Shown one piece after another: positions 23,091-34,129 of a stretch of DNA of 64,000 nt (the first letter of the stretch is position 1; each line of letters opens with the position of its first letter). Under the pieces are notes generated by a model. The model was not told the DNA's origin. It saw nothing but the letters and a program-made list of their open reading frames with translations, and did not search any database. Source of the stretch: Palaemon carinicauda (taxonomy: Eukaryota; Arthropoda; Malacostraca; Decapoda; Palaemonidae); contig NC_090768.1 in assembly GCF_036898095.1 (NCBI RefSeq), forward strand, positions 42,630,842 to 42,694,841, written 5' to 3'. The position numbers and the translations under genes are program-made.

Positions 23091-23167
23091 TCATCATGGG
23101 CATGTGCTCCGTGTACCTCCAGGGGTTGGTTTTGGAGCAGTGAGGTAAGTCAGAAACTCTAAGAGGC

Positions 23168-23899
23168 TTAGCAAAGCCTCTGGAAGCGCCAGAGCGTTTC
23201 CCTTCTCTTACCTCTTTCTTCGTCAATGAGATCTTGCTTAATCTCCTGCTGTTCCTTCCAGAACACCGTCATCATCTGCTGAATCGACTCTAGGAGCGCT
23301 TCGCTCCTACCAATCTGCACATCCGGATGGGGAATTGGGGCCGAAGAGGTTGAAGGCACAGGTTGATATGCCATCACGGAAAACTGAGGGTCCCCAGTTA
23401 CCGTCGACACGGATCCATCTTCCTCTGTAGGTGGTTGAACCACATCTTCTTCAGGGTCTTCTTGTAGAAGGTCCTTTTCGGTGTCAGTAGACACCTCCGA
23501 CATCCGTTCCTGGTGGATGTCCATGCCTTCCAGTGCCTTATTAATGTCTGCGTCCACTGTCAATTGGATGATGGGAGGCTTGACCTGTACCTGGGGCACA
23601 ACCGCACTGGATTGGGCCTTAGGGAACAGAAGCCACCTCAAAGATTCATTAGGTAGGTAAGGTCCTGGAGAGTTCTTCTGGAACCTTCTTACCCACCTCC
23701 GAAGAGTTTTTCTTGCTGTACCCCTTGACTCTGTAGTGTCAGGGATATCTTCTCCAAATCTTTCGGTCATCAGGGCTGAGCAGATTGAGCAACCCTTCGG
23801 GTCCCAGTACCTCAGGGATCCAGATACGATGCAGCAGGGGGCATGAGACCTGCACATTGTTTGCCCACTAAAGTCCTTACTCTTGTGGTTGCAGAACAC
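23168..23899 (-). pseudogene. Gag-like protein of element D, N-terminal part with Cys/His cluster
   Basis: Open frame of 243 residues beginning with a Cys/His-rich segment: C3, H5, C16, H19, C22-C23, then YWDPKGCSICSALM, spacing suggestive of one or two zinc sites. A basic stretch (ARKTLRRWVRRFQKN) follows, then an acidic/proline-rich middle, and a glutamine/glutamate-rich helix near the end (ESIQQMMTVFWKEQQEIKQDL). No homologue is recognised. The Met at 23897-23899 is simply the first in-frame ATG; upstream 23900-23940 reads on with 'CAVVFCNHK', so the true start may be earlier. Confidence 0.45.
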
Positions 23900-23939
23900 G
23901 ACTGCACACTTTACCGTTGGCTCCTCCTGTAAGGAAAGA

Positions 23940-25980
23940 AAAGGTGAAATGAATATAGGGTTATTTATATCATTGATATAAATGCATATTTAAAATAGTA
24001 ATACTTATTATTATATTTAATAGCTTAGGATAGTAAGCTAGAAAGGAAATAGGAAAGACACATACCTGTTTCCTCTCCCAGGCAATTGCTGTGACCTCCG
24101 TCAATATTAATATTTTAATTTCCCTATAAGGGAAAATACAGAGTGAAATAACTCCCCTACGTAGAGCCGAATATTTACACTAACTCCTCCACTTGATTTA
24201 TAAGTGTCCCGATGATCAAAGGATTCATTAGGGTGTTGAAGGAATACTTCACCTCAACATTTTATACGGTCCCAACAATGGACTGTGAAAGGATACACTT
24301 TATATGTTAGAAATACTTGTACTGTACTACTGTATTATTGTATACTGTAGTTTTCTAACTGCTGTATTATTATACACTGCTGATATACTGGCTACTGTAT
24401 TGTCATAAACTGTAGTTTTACCGGACTACCGAGGTTAGGCTAGTGCCTGGCGGCACTAACTGATAGAGAGAGAGAAAGAATGGAAAGGAGGATTTCATAT
24501 TATGGTTTAGCACAATAATTGGAAGTGTAGGAGGGCTACTGCCGCCTACTGCCTCCTTCCCAGAATGAGAGTTCTAATGGAAGGGGAGGAATGCATTTGA
24601 TTCTAGCCTCCATCCAGCCACAACTTTTGCCGCCGGCTGTACTGCCTGTTGCAAGGTTTGTGGATTGCAGTCCAAGAGAGGACTGAAGAATTCTCAACAG
24701 TATAATGGGTTGCCCACCAGCAGCCGTCAGGGCCGGCTCAGCCTTCCCCCCGGGGCATTCGCTTCCGGTGAAGGAAGGACAAAAGGGGGAGCTGGCCGAG
24801 GCGGTAACCCAACCACCGCTTGTAGGAACCCGGCCGGCAACTCAGTCAACTTGGCAAGCCGGGATGATTGTAGAATAGCAGCCAAAAGAATATTGTGACG
24901 GCTAGGCCAACACTAAAGGACAGAGGGGGGAGGGAAAAGGGTCTTATTTGCAAGGGAGAAAGGTGACGGCAAGTATGCCGTCTACTTTCGGCTGTAAACC
25001 AAGGAAGCATGGCTTCCTGTGCCGAAGCCGTCGTGGGCAGCAGAGGAATAAGATTTCCCTTTTCGGCGACATTGTCGGTTATAAGACGTCTTATAGTCTA
25101 CCAGGAGAAAGGCGGCAGCAGGTATGCTGTCTACTTTCGGTTGTAAACTAAGGAAGCATAGCTTCCCATACCGACAACGTCGTGGGCGGCAGAGGAATCA
25201 CGATTCCCCTGTCGGCGACATTGCCGGCTGCAAGACAATACACCCTAACTTACCGTCATACTTTGAAGCCGGGATACTCGGCAAAGAAGATAGACGGTAA
25301 AAAACTATCCAAGTCAAGCCGGAGTTAATTACTCGATGGCTATGACGAAAGATAGGGTTGCCGCTTGGGATGGCGGCACTCAGGGGGAAGAAGGGTTTAT
25401 CCTCTTTTCTCTAAAAGAGAAACGTATCGAATTATACCTGCGACAAAATGGCCGCCTCTGGGGATGGCTGTGCTCCACTTAACACACCTAAATTATGCTA
25501 ATTCAACTGTGAGAAGGGAGCTGTAAATTATACACAGGAAAGATTAAATACTCAACTTTCCAGAGGATGAAGATGCTGGAGATTGCATGATAATATTCCG
25601 ATAAACCGTAACAACACCGAGAAAAACGTGGGAGCACACTTAGCTTAAATGCTACAGTTGAAATGAATGATGGGCCGTAGTAGTACAGGGAGGGAGTCCA
25701 CCGGGTACCTTGATAACGGCTTCCCTTTCGTTTCGTTCACCACTCTTCCCCTCAAAGAGTTAAATCTATTCGGGGTGAAGATTGCTATGTGTCATATCAA
25801 AAAATACATCCCTCGATTTTATGCAATATCCTTAAAGATATATTAAGGATACTCGCGCCAGGAGTTAGAATTCTGGAGACCTATGGTTAATTCTCTGGGA
25901 GTATCACCGTAGCAAATATCCCTTAGAAAGCTACCTACCTAAAGGAACCTTCTATCAGGACGACATGACCGAGCCCAAAA
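23940..25980. other. Non-coding leader-like DNA upstream of element D gag
   Basis: From about 24420 to 25450 the DNA is much richer in GC than its surroundings, with repeated 'gccggc', 'gcggca' and 'cgacaacgtcg' words. Small open frames at 24665-24898 and 24948-25151 have no recognisable similarity. A TA-rich stretch with tactgta words lies at 24300-24420. Confidence 0.35.
24952..25238. repeat. Two-copy tandem duplication, period about 145-150 bp
   Basis: Unit 1 (about 24957-25087) and unit 2 (about 25106-25233) share in order 'gccgtctactttcgg', 'tgtaaac', 'aaggaagcat-gcttcc', 'cgtcgtgggc-gcagaggaat' and 'cggcgacattg-cgg'. Divergence is about 15 percent by eye. Confidence 0.7.
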
Positions 25981-26189
25981 ATTCCCTTTATGGATAGAGA
26001 TCTCATCCACCTGCAGTAAATAGGTTATGGTTAGGTGATATGCATGGGATTCCCTATGTTCACATCTAAATAGTGGGAAGCAACGTAGTAACGCTCATAA
26101 GTTTCAAGGATATGAATATAAACAATCGGTTTAAATCTTACTTTATTTCTACACTTGTACATTCTTAAAACTAACAATGATATAAGAAG

Positions 26190-26953
26190 AAAAGATTCTC
26201 TGTAACAGAAATGTTTATTACTGTACTTAGAAAAGAAAGACATTTAAAGGTTAGTACTGTATTAAGGTATATCTGCAAAGAATCTACAGATAATGAACAC
26301 AGACAATCTGACTTAATGTTCAAATAAATACCATACCTCCATTTTCATGTTACTATTCTTGGATTCCATCGGAAATCAACCACACTGGTTTGTAAATTTA
26401 TGCTCTCTATCCTGAGAAAAATGTGCAACAAAATTATTTTTTGTCGATTTATGGAGCACAAATGAATTAAATGGACAGAGTGCATTTTGATTATTAGATG
26501 CTAATTGTGCTTTCAATTTCTTGAGGGCATAATGCTATTGCTCTTGCCACATGATAATAAGAGAATCCCTGTGTTGCTACTTAAATGAAAGATTTTGTGA
26601 GATGGGAATGAATGCCAGGCATTATTACAAAGTGGTCTAGAAACCAGGCTACAGGCAAGGCGTGATGAAATTGGTGAAATCTGTACAATGGGTGATTTAT
26701 ATATATATATATTCATTTATATAAAAGAAACTCTAGAGTGAAAGCTCTCTGGTCGGTAATGCATTAACAAACTAAACATCTCAATTTTGGAGCCTTTTAA
26801 GACTAAACTTAATGAAAAATGACTCCTTACAGGATTATTGTCTGTCTGATTAGACTCGGTGTCTGGAAGAATACTCTCGAGTTGAAGTTATGGGAGTCCA
26901 AGTAAGTCCACTTCCACACGCACTTTTTCCCCTTAAGGAAACGGAACTTTGCT
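26190..26953 (-). other. FAM107: Probable 3' UTR of the FAM107-family gene
   Basis: Starts after the TAA at 26956-26954. An AATAAA (tttatt on +) occurs at 26214-26219 and another at 26142-26147; the first would place cleavage near 26190-26200. The UTR end is inferred only from these signals. Confidence 0.35.
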
Positions 26954-27049
26954 TTACTGAACTTCCATCTTGGCTCTAACTTTAGCGTGAATTTTTTCAA
27001 ATTCAGAAGAAGGGACCTTTTCAGCTTCTTTACTCTCTGATTTCTCCAT
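26954..27049 (-). CDS. FAM107: FAM107-family protein, last coding exon
   Basis: On the - strand the acceptor 'acttttcaacag' precedes ATGGAGAAATCAGAG; the exon is in phase 0 with the preceding exon and encodes 31 residues ending in HAKVRAKMEVQ and TAA (26956-26954). It supplies the C-terminus of the charged coiled-coil protein. Vertebrate FAM107A/B end in a comparable short FVKV-type segment after the coiled coil. The upstream intron (27050-37363, 10.3 kb) contains DIRS-E, a SINE and a LINE fragment. Confidence 0.8.
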   Translation of the reverse strand: MEKSESKEAEKVPSSEFEKIHAKVRAKMEVQ

Positions 27050-27993
27050 CTGTTGAAAAGTACAGTAAGTCAGTATTATCATCATTACCTTATTTGCATT
27101 ATGCTACACAAGAGAGAAAACATGTTTCTTAATATACAAACATTTCATAAAAGTCAATAAATCATCTGTGTGAGGGATACCAAAATTGAATGCAGACTCG
27201 AGCCAATGTCAATGAAGTAATAACCTAAGTTGAAATTGTTCCGTAACAAATACAAACCACGCTATTTAATAGGGGTATTACTTTCGGCATAGCTGAAATG
27301 ACAAGCCATTAAAATTTAACGAGGGTTTACTACCCACACCGCTAGTTAGCGGGGGTAGGGGAGGGTAGCTTGCTACCCCCCCCCTTACACACACCTGTGC
27401 TTGAACTCACTTTGCTCTCGGCTCGGATGGTAGTCGGACGTATCCGCTGTCATCCTCGCTGCTCTTGGCAGCCATTAATGCTTTTTTTTACCTCCCAGTG
27501 GGAGAGGTTTTCACGGCGACGGAAGAAGAAGTCCAAACGGGATATTTCTCCTTCGAAGGTTTCTTTGAAAGGAGAAAAACCCAAGACCTCTTCTTCCGTT
27601 GCTCAAACCTCATCTGAACCTCCCACTCGGTTGGTCTCTTTCGAGAGACTGTCGAGTGGTAGTGTAGACCGTGGTTCTGTTTCCCGAACTCGGGGTTAGA
27701 GAGATGGGGTTGCCTCCCCTAGCGAGGCAGCTCCACCTCTCCCCCCGGGGGAGGATTTGTCTCTAACCCATCTTTTTCAGCTTTGGTCTTCCTTGGGGCT
27801 CGAGGGTTCGCCCTCCAAGGAAGCATTACATCCGATTGGGTGCTGCTGTCCAGCAATCCCCGCCTCCGACAGAGGTTGATCCTCTGTCGATTGTCGACGT
27901 TGTGGTGTCAGAGGTATCCAATGCGGTATCTCCTACTACCTCTACCTCTTCACACCGCACAGTAGCTGTAGGCTTAGTTTCTCCCGTTCCTGT

Positions 27994-30822
27994 TTGACCA
28001 ACGAGGGAGAAACTAAGTCCAACAGTCTCTCCTACTGGTGTTTCAGTTCACTTACAGAGACTCCTCTTCGGAGGACTGCCGAAGGTCAGCTTGCTGATCC
28101 CATGGCCCCTAGAGGGCGCATTCGTCGCAAGGCTCGCCTTCCTCTTCGCCAGAGAGGCCTTCCTTCACCTGCGGTGAGGAGACGCCTCTTTGGCTCTACA
28201 TCTTCGTTGCAGTCCCCCGTAGAGGAGCCTCGACAGCGATCACCGACTGTTCCTGCTTTGGTCCTGGACCTCTCAGGGATCGTTCGCGATTCTCTTCGGT
28301 GGAAGGTCGTCCTTTCAAAGGACACGTCGACCTTCCACCCGTCAGACCTGCCGTCACCATTCCTGAGTGCTGATGCGTGCTACGCGCCGACGAAACCTGA
28401 CCTTCATGCTCGTCAGGCATCATCTAACCCTAATACAAGGCATTAAGGGTGTACGCGCGCATACTTCCCTCACGCGCTATGTCAGCAAAGCAGAGCATAC
28501 ACGCCCACGTTCTCCTGCGCGCCAGGCTTTGCCTGAGCAAGTGTGCCCACACCCAGCCATGAGCCATCCCTCACCTGCGCGCCAGCGCTCTCCTGCGCGC
28601 CAGCGCTCTCCTGCGCGCCAGCGCTCCCCTGCGCGTCAGTAATCCCCTGCGTGCCAGCGCTCTCCCGCGCTCCAGCGCCCTCAGACAGCAGTCATCTCTC
28701 CTGAGCGCCCACGATCTTCGGATGTGGCCGCTGTGGGAAAGTCTATTCTAACTTCTTCCACGCCCCAGCGCTCGCCAACGCGCCAGCGCTCGCCAACGCG
28801 CCAGCGCTCGCCAACGCGCCAGCGCTCGCCAACGCGCCAGCGCTCGCCTACGCGCCAGCTTTCTCCAGCGCGCAGACCCCTGCACGCGTCCACAACGATA
28901 CGCGCGCGCCCTCGCCCATCCTCTCCTGCAGTTGCGCGCCACTATCCTGATGCGCCCCCACGAGCGACACAGACTTCATCTACGCGCCAGGGGTATCTCT
29001 CCTGCACGCTCGCCCTACGGCTTCTTCAAGGGTGCGTGAGCTTGCGCCCGCGAGTTCAACGCTCTGATCCTCCGCTCCCATGCGCCTGTGAATATTCTCC
29101 CGCGCGCTCACCTATACACCCACAGTCTCCCGCGCGCGCTCCTGTGCGCCATCAGTCTCCCGCGCACGACCCCTGGTATTCTCCATCGCGCGAGCTTCAA
29201 TACCCTGCTGGACAACGCACGGCAAGGTCACCATCGCCGCATTCTCCTCCCCGCAAACACATAACAGCGCGTATTGCGGTGGAGGGGAAACATCCAGAGG
29301 GGTCCAGGATCCCTATTCTTTTTCAGGCGAACCCACCTTTGGGAACTCCTCCCAGGGATCCCTCGATCCCTGTCCCTTCGGAGGGGGTGTCTGACAGCGC
29401 GTCTGTCAGCCGACAACCTTGGTTCGGTGCACTAATCAGAGCTGTTACACAGGCATTCAAGCCTGTTTTCTCTGAATTAGGGCACAGATCCTTGGCTGTC
29501 TCTACCCATCTGAAGAGAAAAAGAGAAAAAGAGGAGTTCCGGATGCGGTAGCTTCTCCAAGGGCCAAGTTGACTCCACGTAAACCTTCGAGGCAGGCTCC
29601 TTCACTCCCCCAGACTTTCTGTCCTTTCCTGTCGGACGAGTATTTCCCGTCCTCAGGGGAATCACATGAGGTGAGACTTTACCCCATTGCATCAATGAGG
29701 GAAACCCCGCCCCGCGCTGAGAAGTCTTCCCAAGTGGGGTCTAGAAAGAGCTTGCCATCTTCCCTGTTGGAGTCCTACATCCTTCCCAGGAAGGAGTCGA
29801 AGGACTCGAAGACTTTACCAAAGTCCTCTACAAGACCAAGGACGGAACCAACTAGTCACTGGGAGAACGTCCGCGACTCTCCCCAAGAAGAGCCTTTGGG
29901 GACAGAAAACTTCGCTGCAAATCCGACGTCAGGAGGAGAACAGCAAGAATATGCGGTCTTGGACCGCATATTCAGTACTCAGAAACAATCTAAGGCCAGT
30001 GCAGTTCTGCCCTGGTCTCAGGGGGTTAAGAATACCAGGGACAAGATCGCTGTTCAGCTCTCCGAGTTGTCCACCTCCAACCGTTCCAGGGACGGCAACA
30101 AGCTCCTCCCACCTCCTCGCGTACAGCAGAGTAGGTACTTTGAGATCTTGGAGGAGCCTTGTTTAGGTCTTCCTCTCCACCATTCGTTGGAAGAGCTTAC
30201 CAGAGGAATCCCTCTTGAGAGACTCTCCAACCCGCAGGTCTCGTTCTCGGCAACCTAGATCCTTAACCAGGAGAAGGTGGCGAAGTGTGCTATGCAAGCG
30301 ACTTCGTGGCTGGACATCTGGTTAGGGACCTTAGGTATCCTGATACGCTCTGAGGATTTTTCCAAAGAACGTACCAGGAAAGCTGTGGAGACGTTCCTTC
30401 TCTCAGGCACTCGCACGATCAAGTTTCTGACCCACCAAGTCTCGAACTTGTGGGCAAACACCATCCTGAAACGTCGGGATGCGGTGGCTGAGAGATTCCA
30501 TCAGAAGGTCCCTAGCACCGAGATCAATAGGCTCAGGCATTCTTCTATAGAAGGAACGATCCTGTTTGAGCCTAAGGACGTGAAACAGGCCGCTGAAAGG
30601 TGGAGGAAGTAGCACCAAGACTCACTCCTTCATAGGGCTCTGACATCTAAGCCCTATAAGCCTCCAGCTCCCCAGCAGTCCCGTTCGACTAAGACCGCAA
30701 AACCATTGACAGCAGCGAAAACAGTGGTGTCTAAGCCCTTTCCTGTCAAGGATAGGAAAGTCAAAAAGTCCTCCAGGGGAGGTAAGAATCCTAGAGGGAG
30801 CAGCCGAGGCCGCAAACACTAG
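27994..30822 (+). pseudogene. DIRS-E gag-like region
   Basis: Open in successive frames: 27994-28446, 28724-29551, 29569-30258, 30277-30612 and on to about 30822. The 5' half is serine/arginine/proline-rich with SPARQR/SPTRQR repeats. 30277-30612 (ATSWLDIWLGTLGILIRSEDFSKER..., ILKRRDAVAERF...) is the conserved DIRS gag domain, and the end (SRSTKTAKPL..., KSSRGGKNPRGSSRGRKH) is a basic RG-type tail. Stops and shifts separate the pieces. The RS-rich N-terminus is unusual and may have expanded by slippage. Confidence 0.6.
28562..28862 (+). repeat. 18-bp minisatellite coding RS-like hexapeptides
   Basis: Two clusters of one unit: about 28575-28640 (cagcgctctcctgcgcgc, three to four copies) and about 28767-28860 (cagcgctcgccaacgcgc, five copies). 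In the gag frames these read SPARQR and SPTRQR. The spacer 28641-28766 holds degenerate units, so both clusters probably come from one array. Confidence 0.85.
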
Positions 30823-30850
30823 GATTGGCAGTCCCCCTGCATGTCCACCA

Positions 30851-32562
30851 GTGGGGGGATGCCTACAAAGTTGCTCAGACAGGTGGCAGCAACTTGGGGC
30901 CGATTCCTGGACAATTTCCGTAATCAGTCAGGGATATCGCGTCCCGTTCACAACATCTCTACCTCCTCTGACGACGAATCCAGTGTCATTGAGCTCCTTA
31001 GCCATGGGATCGGCAAGCCCTTCGGGCAGAAGTCCAGACCCTGTTGAAGAAGGGAGCTCTCCAAGAGGTCCTCGACGGGTCTCCAGGCTTCTTCAGTCGA
31101 CTCTTTCTTGTAAAGAAGGCGTCTAGATGCTGGAGACCAGTCATTGACCTCTCAGCTCTGAGCAAGTTTGTCAAACAAACTCCGTTCAGCATGCAGACGG
31201 CAGACTAGCAGTGAGACCGCAAGACTTCATGTGTACACTGGATCTAAAGGAAGCGTACTTCCAGATCCCAGTCCATCCGTCTTCAAGGAAGTACTTAAGA
31301 TTCAGCCTAGACAACAAAGAGTACCAGTTCAAGGTGCTGTGCTTCGGTCTCTCCACAGCACCACAGGTTTTCACCAGAGTGTTCACCCTAATATCTTCGT
31401 GGGCACACAGGATTTGCATCCGTCTCCTTCGTTATCTGGACGACTGGCTAATCCTAGCAGACTCGGTGTCATCCCTGCTTCAACACCGGGACAAACTTCT
31501 GAGACTTTGCCAGGATCTGGGATACTGGTAAATCTCGAGAAGTCCTCACTGCTTCCCACTCAAAGACTGGTATATCTAGGCATGGTTATAGACACCATTC
31601 TCCACAAAGCTTTCCCATCAGATGACAGGATAGCAAGGCTGAGGAAGGTCGCAAGCCCTTTTCTCAGACGAGAAGAACTTCCAGCCCAATCGTGGTTATG
31701 TCTCCTCAGTCACCTTTCATCATTGGCTCGTCTAGTTCCCAACGGTCGCCTCAGGATGAGATCCCTCCAGTGGCAACTCAAGTCCCGGTGGAATCAAGGT
31801 TACGATTCCCCGGACATCCTGATCCCTATGGGAACTGCGGAACTGACGGACTTCCGGTGGTGGGTGGCAAACGAGAACCTACGGAGAGGAGTGGATCTTC
31901 TCGTCCTCCCTCCGGATTTGATGCTGTTTTCGGACACTTCAAAGAGAGAGTGGGGGGCCCACGTACTGCACCACACAACCTCAGGCCTGTGGTCAGAGTC
32001 AGAAAAGTATCTCCATATAAATCTCTTAGAGATGAAGGCCGTCTTCCTGGCCCTTCAACAGTTCCAACAATACCTGGCGGGTCACTCTGTGGTGGTGATG
32101 AGCGACAACACCACAGTAGTGGCTTACATCAACAAACAAGGAGGTACTTTTTAGCAGCAGCTATCCCATCTAGCAGTAGAGTTACTGAGATGGGCCGAAA
32201 TCCACTCAATACTGCTATCGGCACGCTTCATTCCAGGCAAAAGGAATGTGCTCGCCGACAATCTGAGCAGAGCGTCTCAGATAGTGAGTACCGAGTGGTC
32301 TTTGGATCATCTAGTAGCCAACAAAGTCCTGACTTTGTGGGGTTCTCCGACTGTGGATCTGTTCGCAACAGCCCTGAACTTCAGGCTCCCGCTGTACTGC
32401 TCCCCAGTCCCAGACCCCAAGGCTCTCTGGCAAGATGCTTTCCAACAACGGTGGGACAACATCAACGTTTACGCCTTTCCCCTGTTCTGTCTGATGAGGA
32501 GGGTGCTCAACAAGACCAGAACATCGGTCAATCTTTCAATGACCCTTATAGCTCCGCTGTAG
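30851..32562 (+). pseudogene. DIRS-E reverse transcriptase and RNase H
   Basis: The RT N-terminus (30851-31015: VGGCLQSCSDRWQQLGADSW, ISQGYRVPF) is followed in a second frame by VQTLLKKGALQEVLDGSPGF and WRPVIDLSALSKFV, then from 31211 TLDLKEAYFQIPVHPSSRKY, CFGLSTAPQVFTRVF and the catalytic RYLDDWLI box. A shift near 31525 leads to LEKSSLLPTQRLVYLGM (thumb) and the RNase H (LFSDTSKREWGAHV, LLEMKAVFLAL, MSDNTTVVAYINKQGG), TAG at 32152-32154, then NVLADNLSRASQ and VDLFATALNFRLPLYCSPVPD. Order and motifs are diagnostic of DIRS RT/RNase H. At least two frameshifts and two stops. Confidence 0.85.
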
Positions 32563-32659
32563 CATCACGCGGTATGGTTCCCAGACCTTCTGCAACTCCT
32601 AACGGAGCTACCGAGAGAACTCCCTCCACGGCACAATCTGCTCAAGCAACCACATGCCA

Positions 32660-32940
32660 ACATCTTCCACAAAGCCGTAGCTTCGCTATGACTTCACGCC
32701 TGGAGACTATCCAGCATCTCCTCTCTGAGAGAGGATTTTCATAATAAGTTGCGGTCAGGATGTCTGGACATCTGCGAAACTCATCCGCAGCAGTCTACCA
32801 GGCAAAGTGAAAAGTCTTCTGTGGTTGGTGTCGTGGAAGGGGTATCTCTCCACACAATGCCACTATTCCAGCAATAGCGGAGTTTTTTGTGGATTTGCGG
32901 GAAGAAATGCGCCTTTCAGTCTCTTGTTGTACCTCTGGTT
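32660..32940 (+). pseudogene. DIRS-E tyrosine recombinase, N-terminal fragment only
   Basis: Frame 1 ends with LETIQHLLSERGFS before TAA at 32742-32744. Then, with stops and a shift, 'SAAVYQAK', 'CGWCRGRGIS' and 'AIAEFFVDLREEMRLSVS' match the SAM-like core-binding domain of DIRS recombinases (compare VYQSKW and ADFLLYLRKERSLS in DIRS-A). The match stops near 32935, before any catalytic residue. Confidence 0.6.
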
Positions 32941-34129
32941 GAGGTGAGAGAGGGAGGAAGGCCAGCAGCCCAAGTCAAATTAACACTTGGCACAAGAGAA
33001 AATCCATTTAATGCACACAGTCTCTACTACCACTGCCCAGCATCCCGTTGGGGCGTAACACCCACCCAAAAAAGTTGAATCGGAAGAGATTTTAAGCTGG
33101 AATAGTTAGTTGGACTCGGATCATGTCTGGTCCGAGTCCATGTCTGGTTGGGACCATAGTTATTTGGTGTTCACACTTACGATTTGTCCAAGATATTAAA
33201 ATCCCCTTGTTCTTCTCTCTCCCCTTCTCTTAACTCAAACTGGGTTTTACTTGGTGTAACCATAACTAACTGAAAACTCACTATTTGGATTCACCTCCAA
33301 GCTCTGTTCCAATAAAGCTGTTCTTGGCCAAAAACCAGTTCTTTAGATACTATCGTCCATATTTACCCCTTATTCACTGTGGCATTCATGGCACACTGGA
33401 CTCCCAAGGAATTCTCTAATTGGATAGCAATTCTCAAAAAAATGACAGAAATAAGGACTCGGTCAATCTGACTTGAGATGGCAATAGCATAATCCTCCCA
33501 TTATGACTCAAGAAAGCAGCCTTTTACATTAAAGATTTTTTTTTCTTAAGTTCTCATATTTCTGGTAATATGGCAGACAATTTCATCACATTTATTACTT
33601 GGAAGTCTTTCCATCTTCTAAGGAAGAGCCAATCATTAGGTTCTCAAGTATACCAACCACTACCTCTATGATCTAGTAGTTGATCAAATTCTTGCTGGCT
33701 GCGGCTTGACATGCTACTTTCTCTACTTTTGATGAAATTGAAGAGCAGAGTGAATCCAATAAGCTGACTTAGCCTCTAATGCACCTTCTCTGATATCCTG
33801 CACTAGAGCTCTTCAGCTAGCTGCACCAGTAGTTTTCTAAATGATGCAATGTTTAGGGCTGTTAGATTGTGTGGATAGTACAAGTTATGTTCTTTAATCT
33901 GGCCATTTATCCTTCTTTTATGTTGTCCTGCTACTTAAATAACATAGGACCAAATAGGCATTTTCAACATTGGAAATGGTGATGGAGAAAACATTTATCA
34001 TTCCAGAGTCATCTTTTAAAATTAAGTGCTAATTTCTCAAGGCAGAATCACTGGCAACACCATGATCAAAAGTGCAGAACCAGTTTTTTTAAATGAATTA
34101 TAAAGAAACTTGACAGGGTCAGGACTGGC
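32941..34129. other. Intronic DNA, no gene seen
   Basis: Contains a 9-bp perfect hairpin at 33113-33141 (ggactcgga...tccgagtcc, 11-nt loop). Otherwise AT-rich with no coding or repeat call. Confidence 0.4.

Larger units (their letters stand above)
21145..25980 (-). mobile_element. Unclassified retroelement carrying a gag-like gene (element D)
   Basis: The only coding part recognised is a frameshifted gag-like gene on the - strand (23899 to 21967). About 2 kb upstream of it (23940-25980) is GC-richer leader DNA with an internal duplication; downstream (21966-21145) there is no RT, integrase or recombinase, so this copy is 3'-truncated or non-autonomous. The left limit uses the terminal-type repeat at 21145; the right limit is a guess based on composition. 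DIRS-like is the preferred class because of that shared repeat, but an LTR element is not excluded. Confidence 0.4.
27250..32940 (+). mobile_element. DIRS-type retrotransposon DIRS-E, 3'-truncated, in the last FAM107 intron
   Basis: A GC-rich block that begins with a terminal-type repeat near 27263 and carries in order a long degenerate gag region, RT, RNase H and the first part of a tyrosine recombinase, then stops abruptly near 32940. No right terminal repeat or internal complementary region was found, so the 3' end is lost. It is antisense to the host gene. Multiple frameshifts and stops (for example TAG 32152-32154) make it non-functional. Confidence 0.75.

Noticed and set aside
26336..26413. 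Possible extra - strand exon (acceptor tttttctcag, donor GAG|gtatgg)
   Set aside because: It lies downstream of the FAM107 stop codon, has in-frame stops in the useful frames, and is more simply part of the 3' UTR.
28681..28942. Antisense frames with GERWRV and RALARW repeats
   Set aside because: They are the complement of the 18-bp minisatellite in the DIRS-E gag region; the sense frames fit the element.
31692..32660. 350-residue frame overlapping the RNase H of DIRS-E
   Set aside because: Shadow frame; RNase H motifs are in the other frame, and only its last residues belong to the recombinase.
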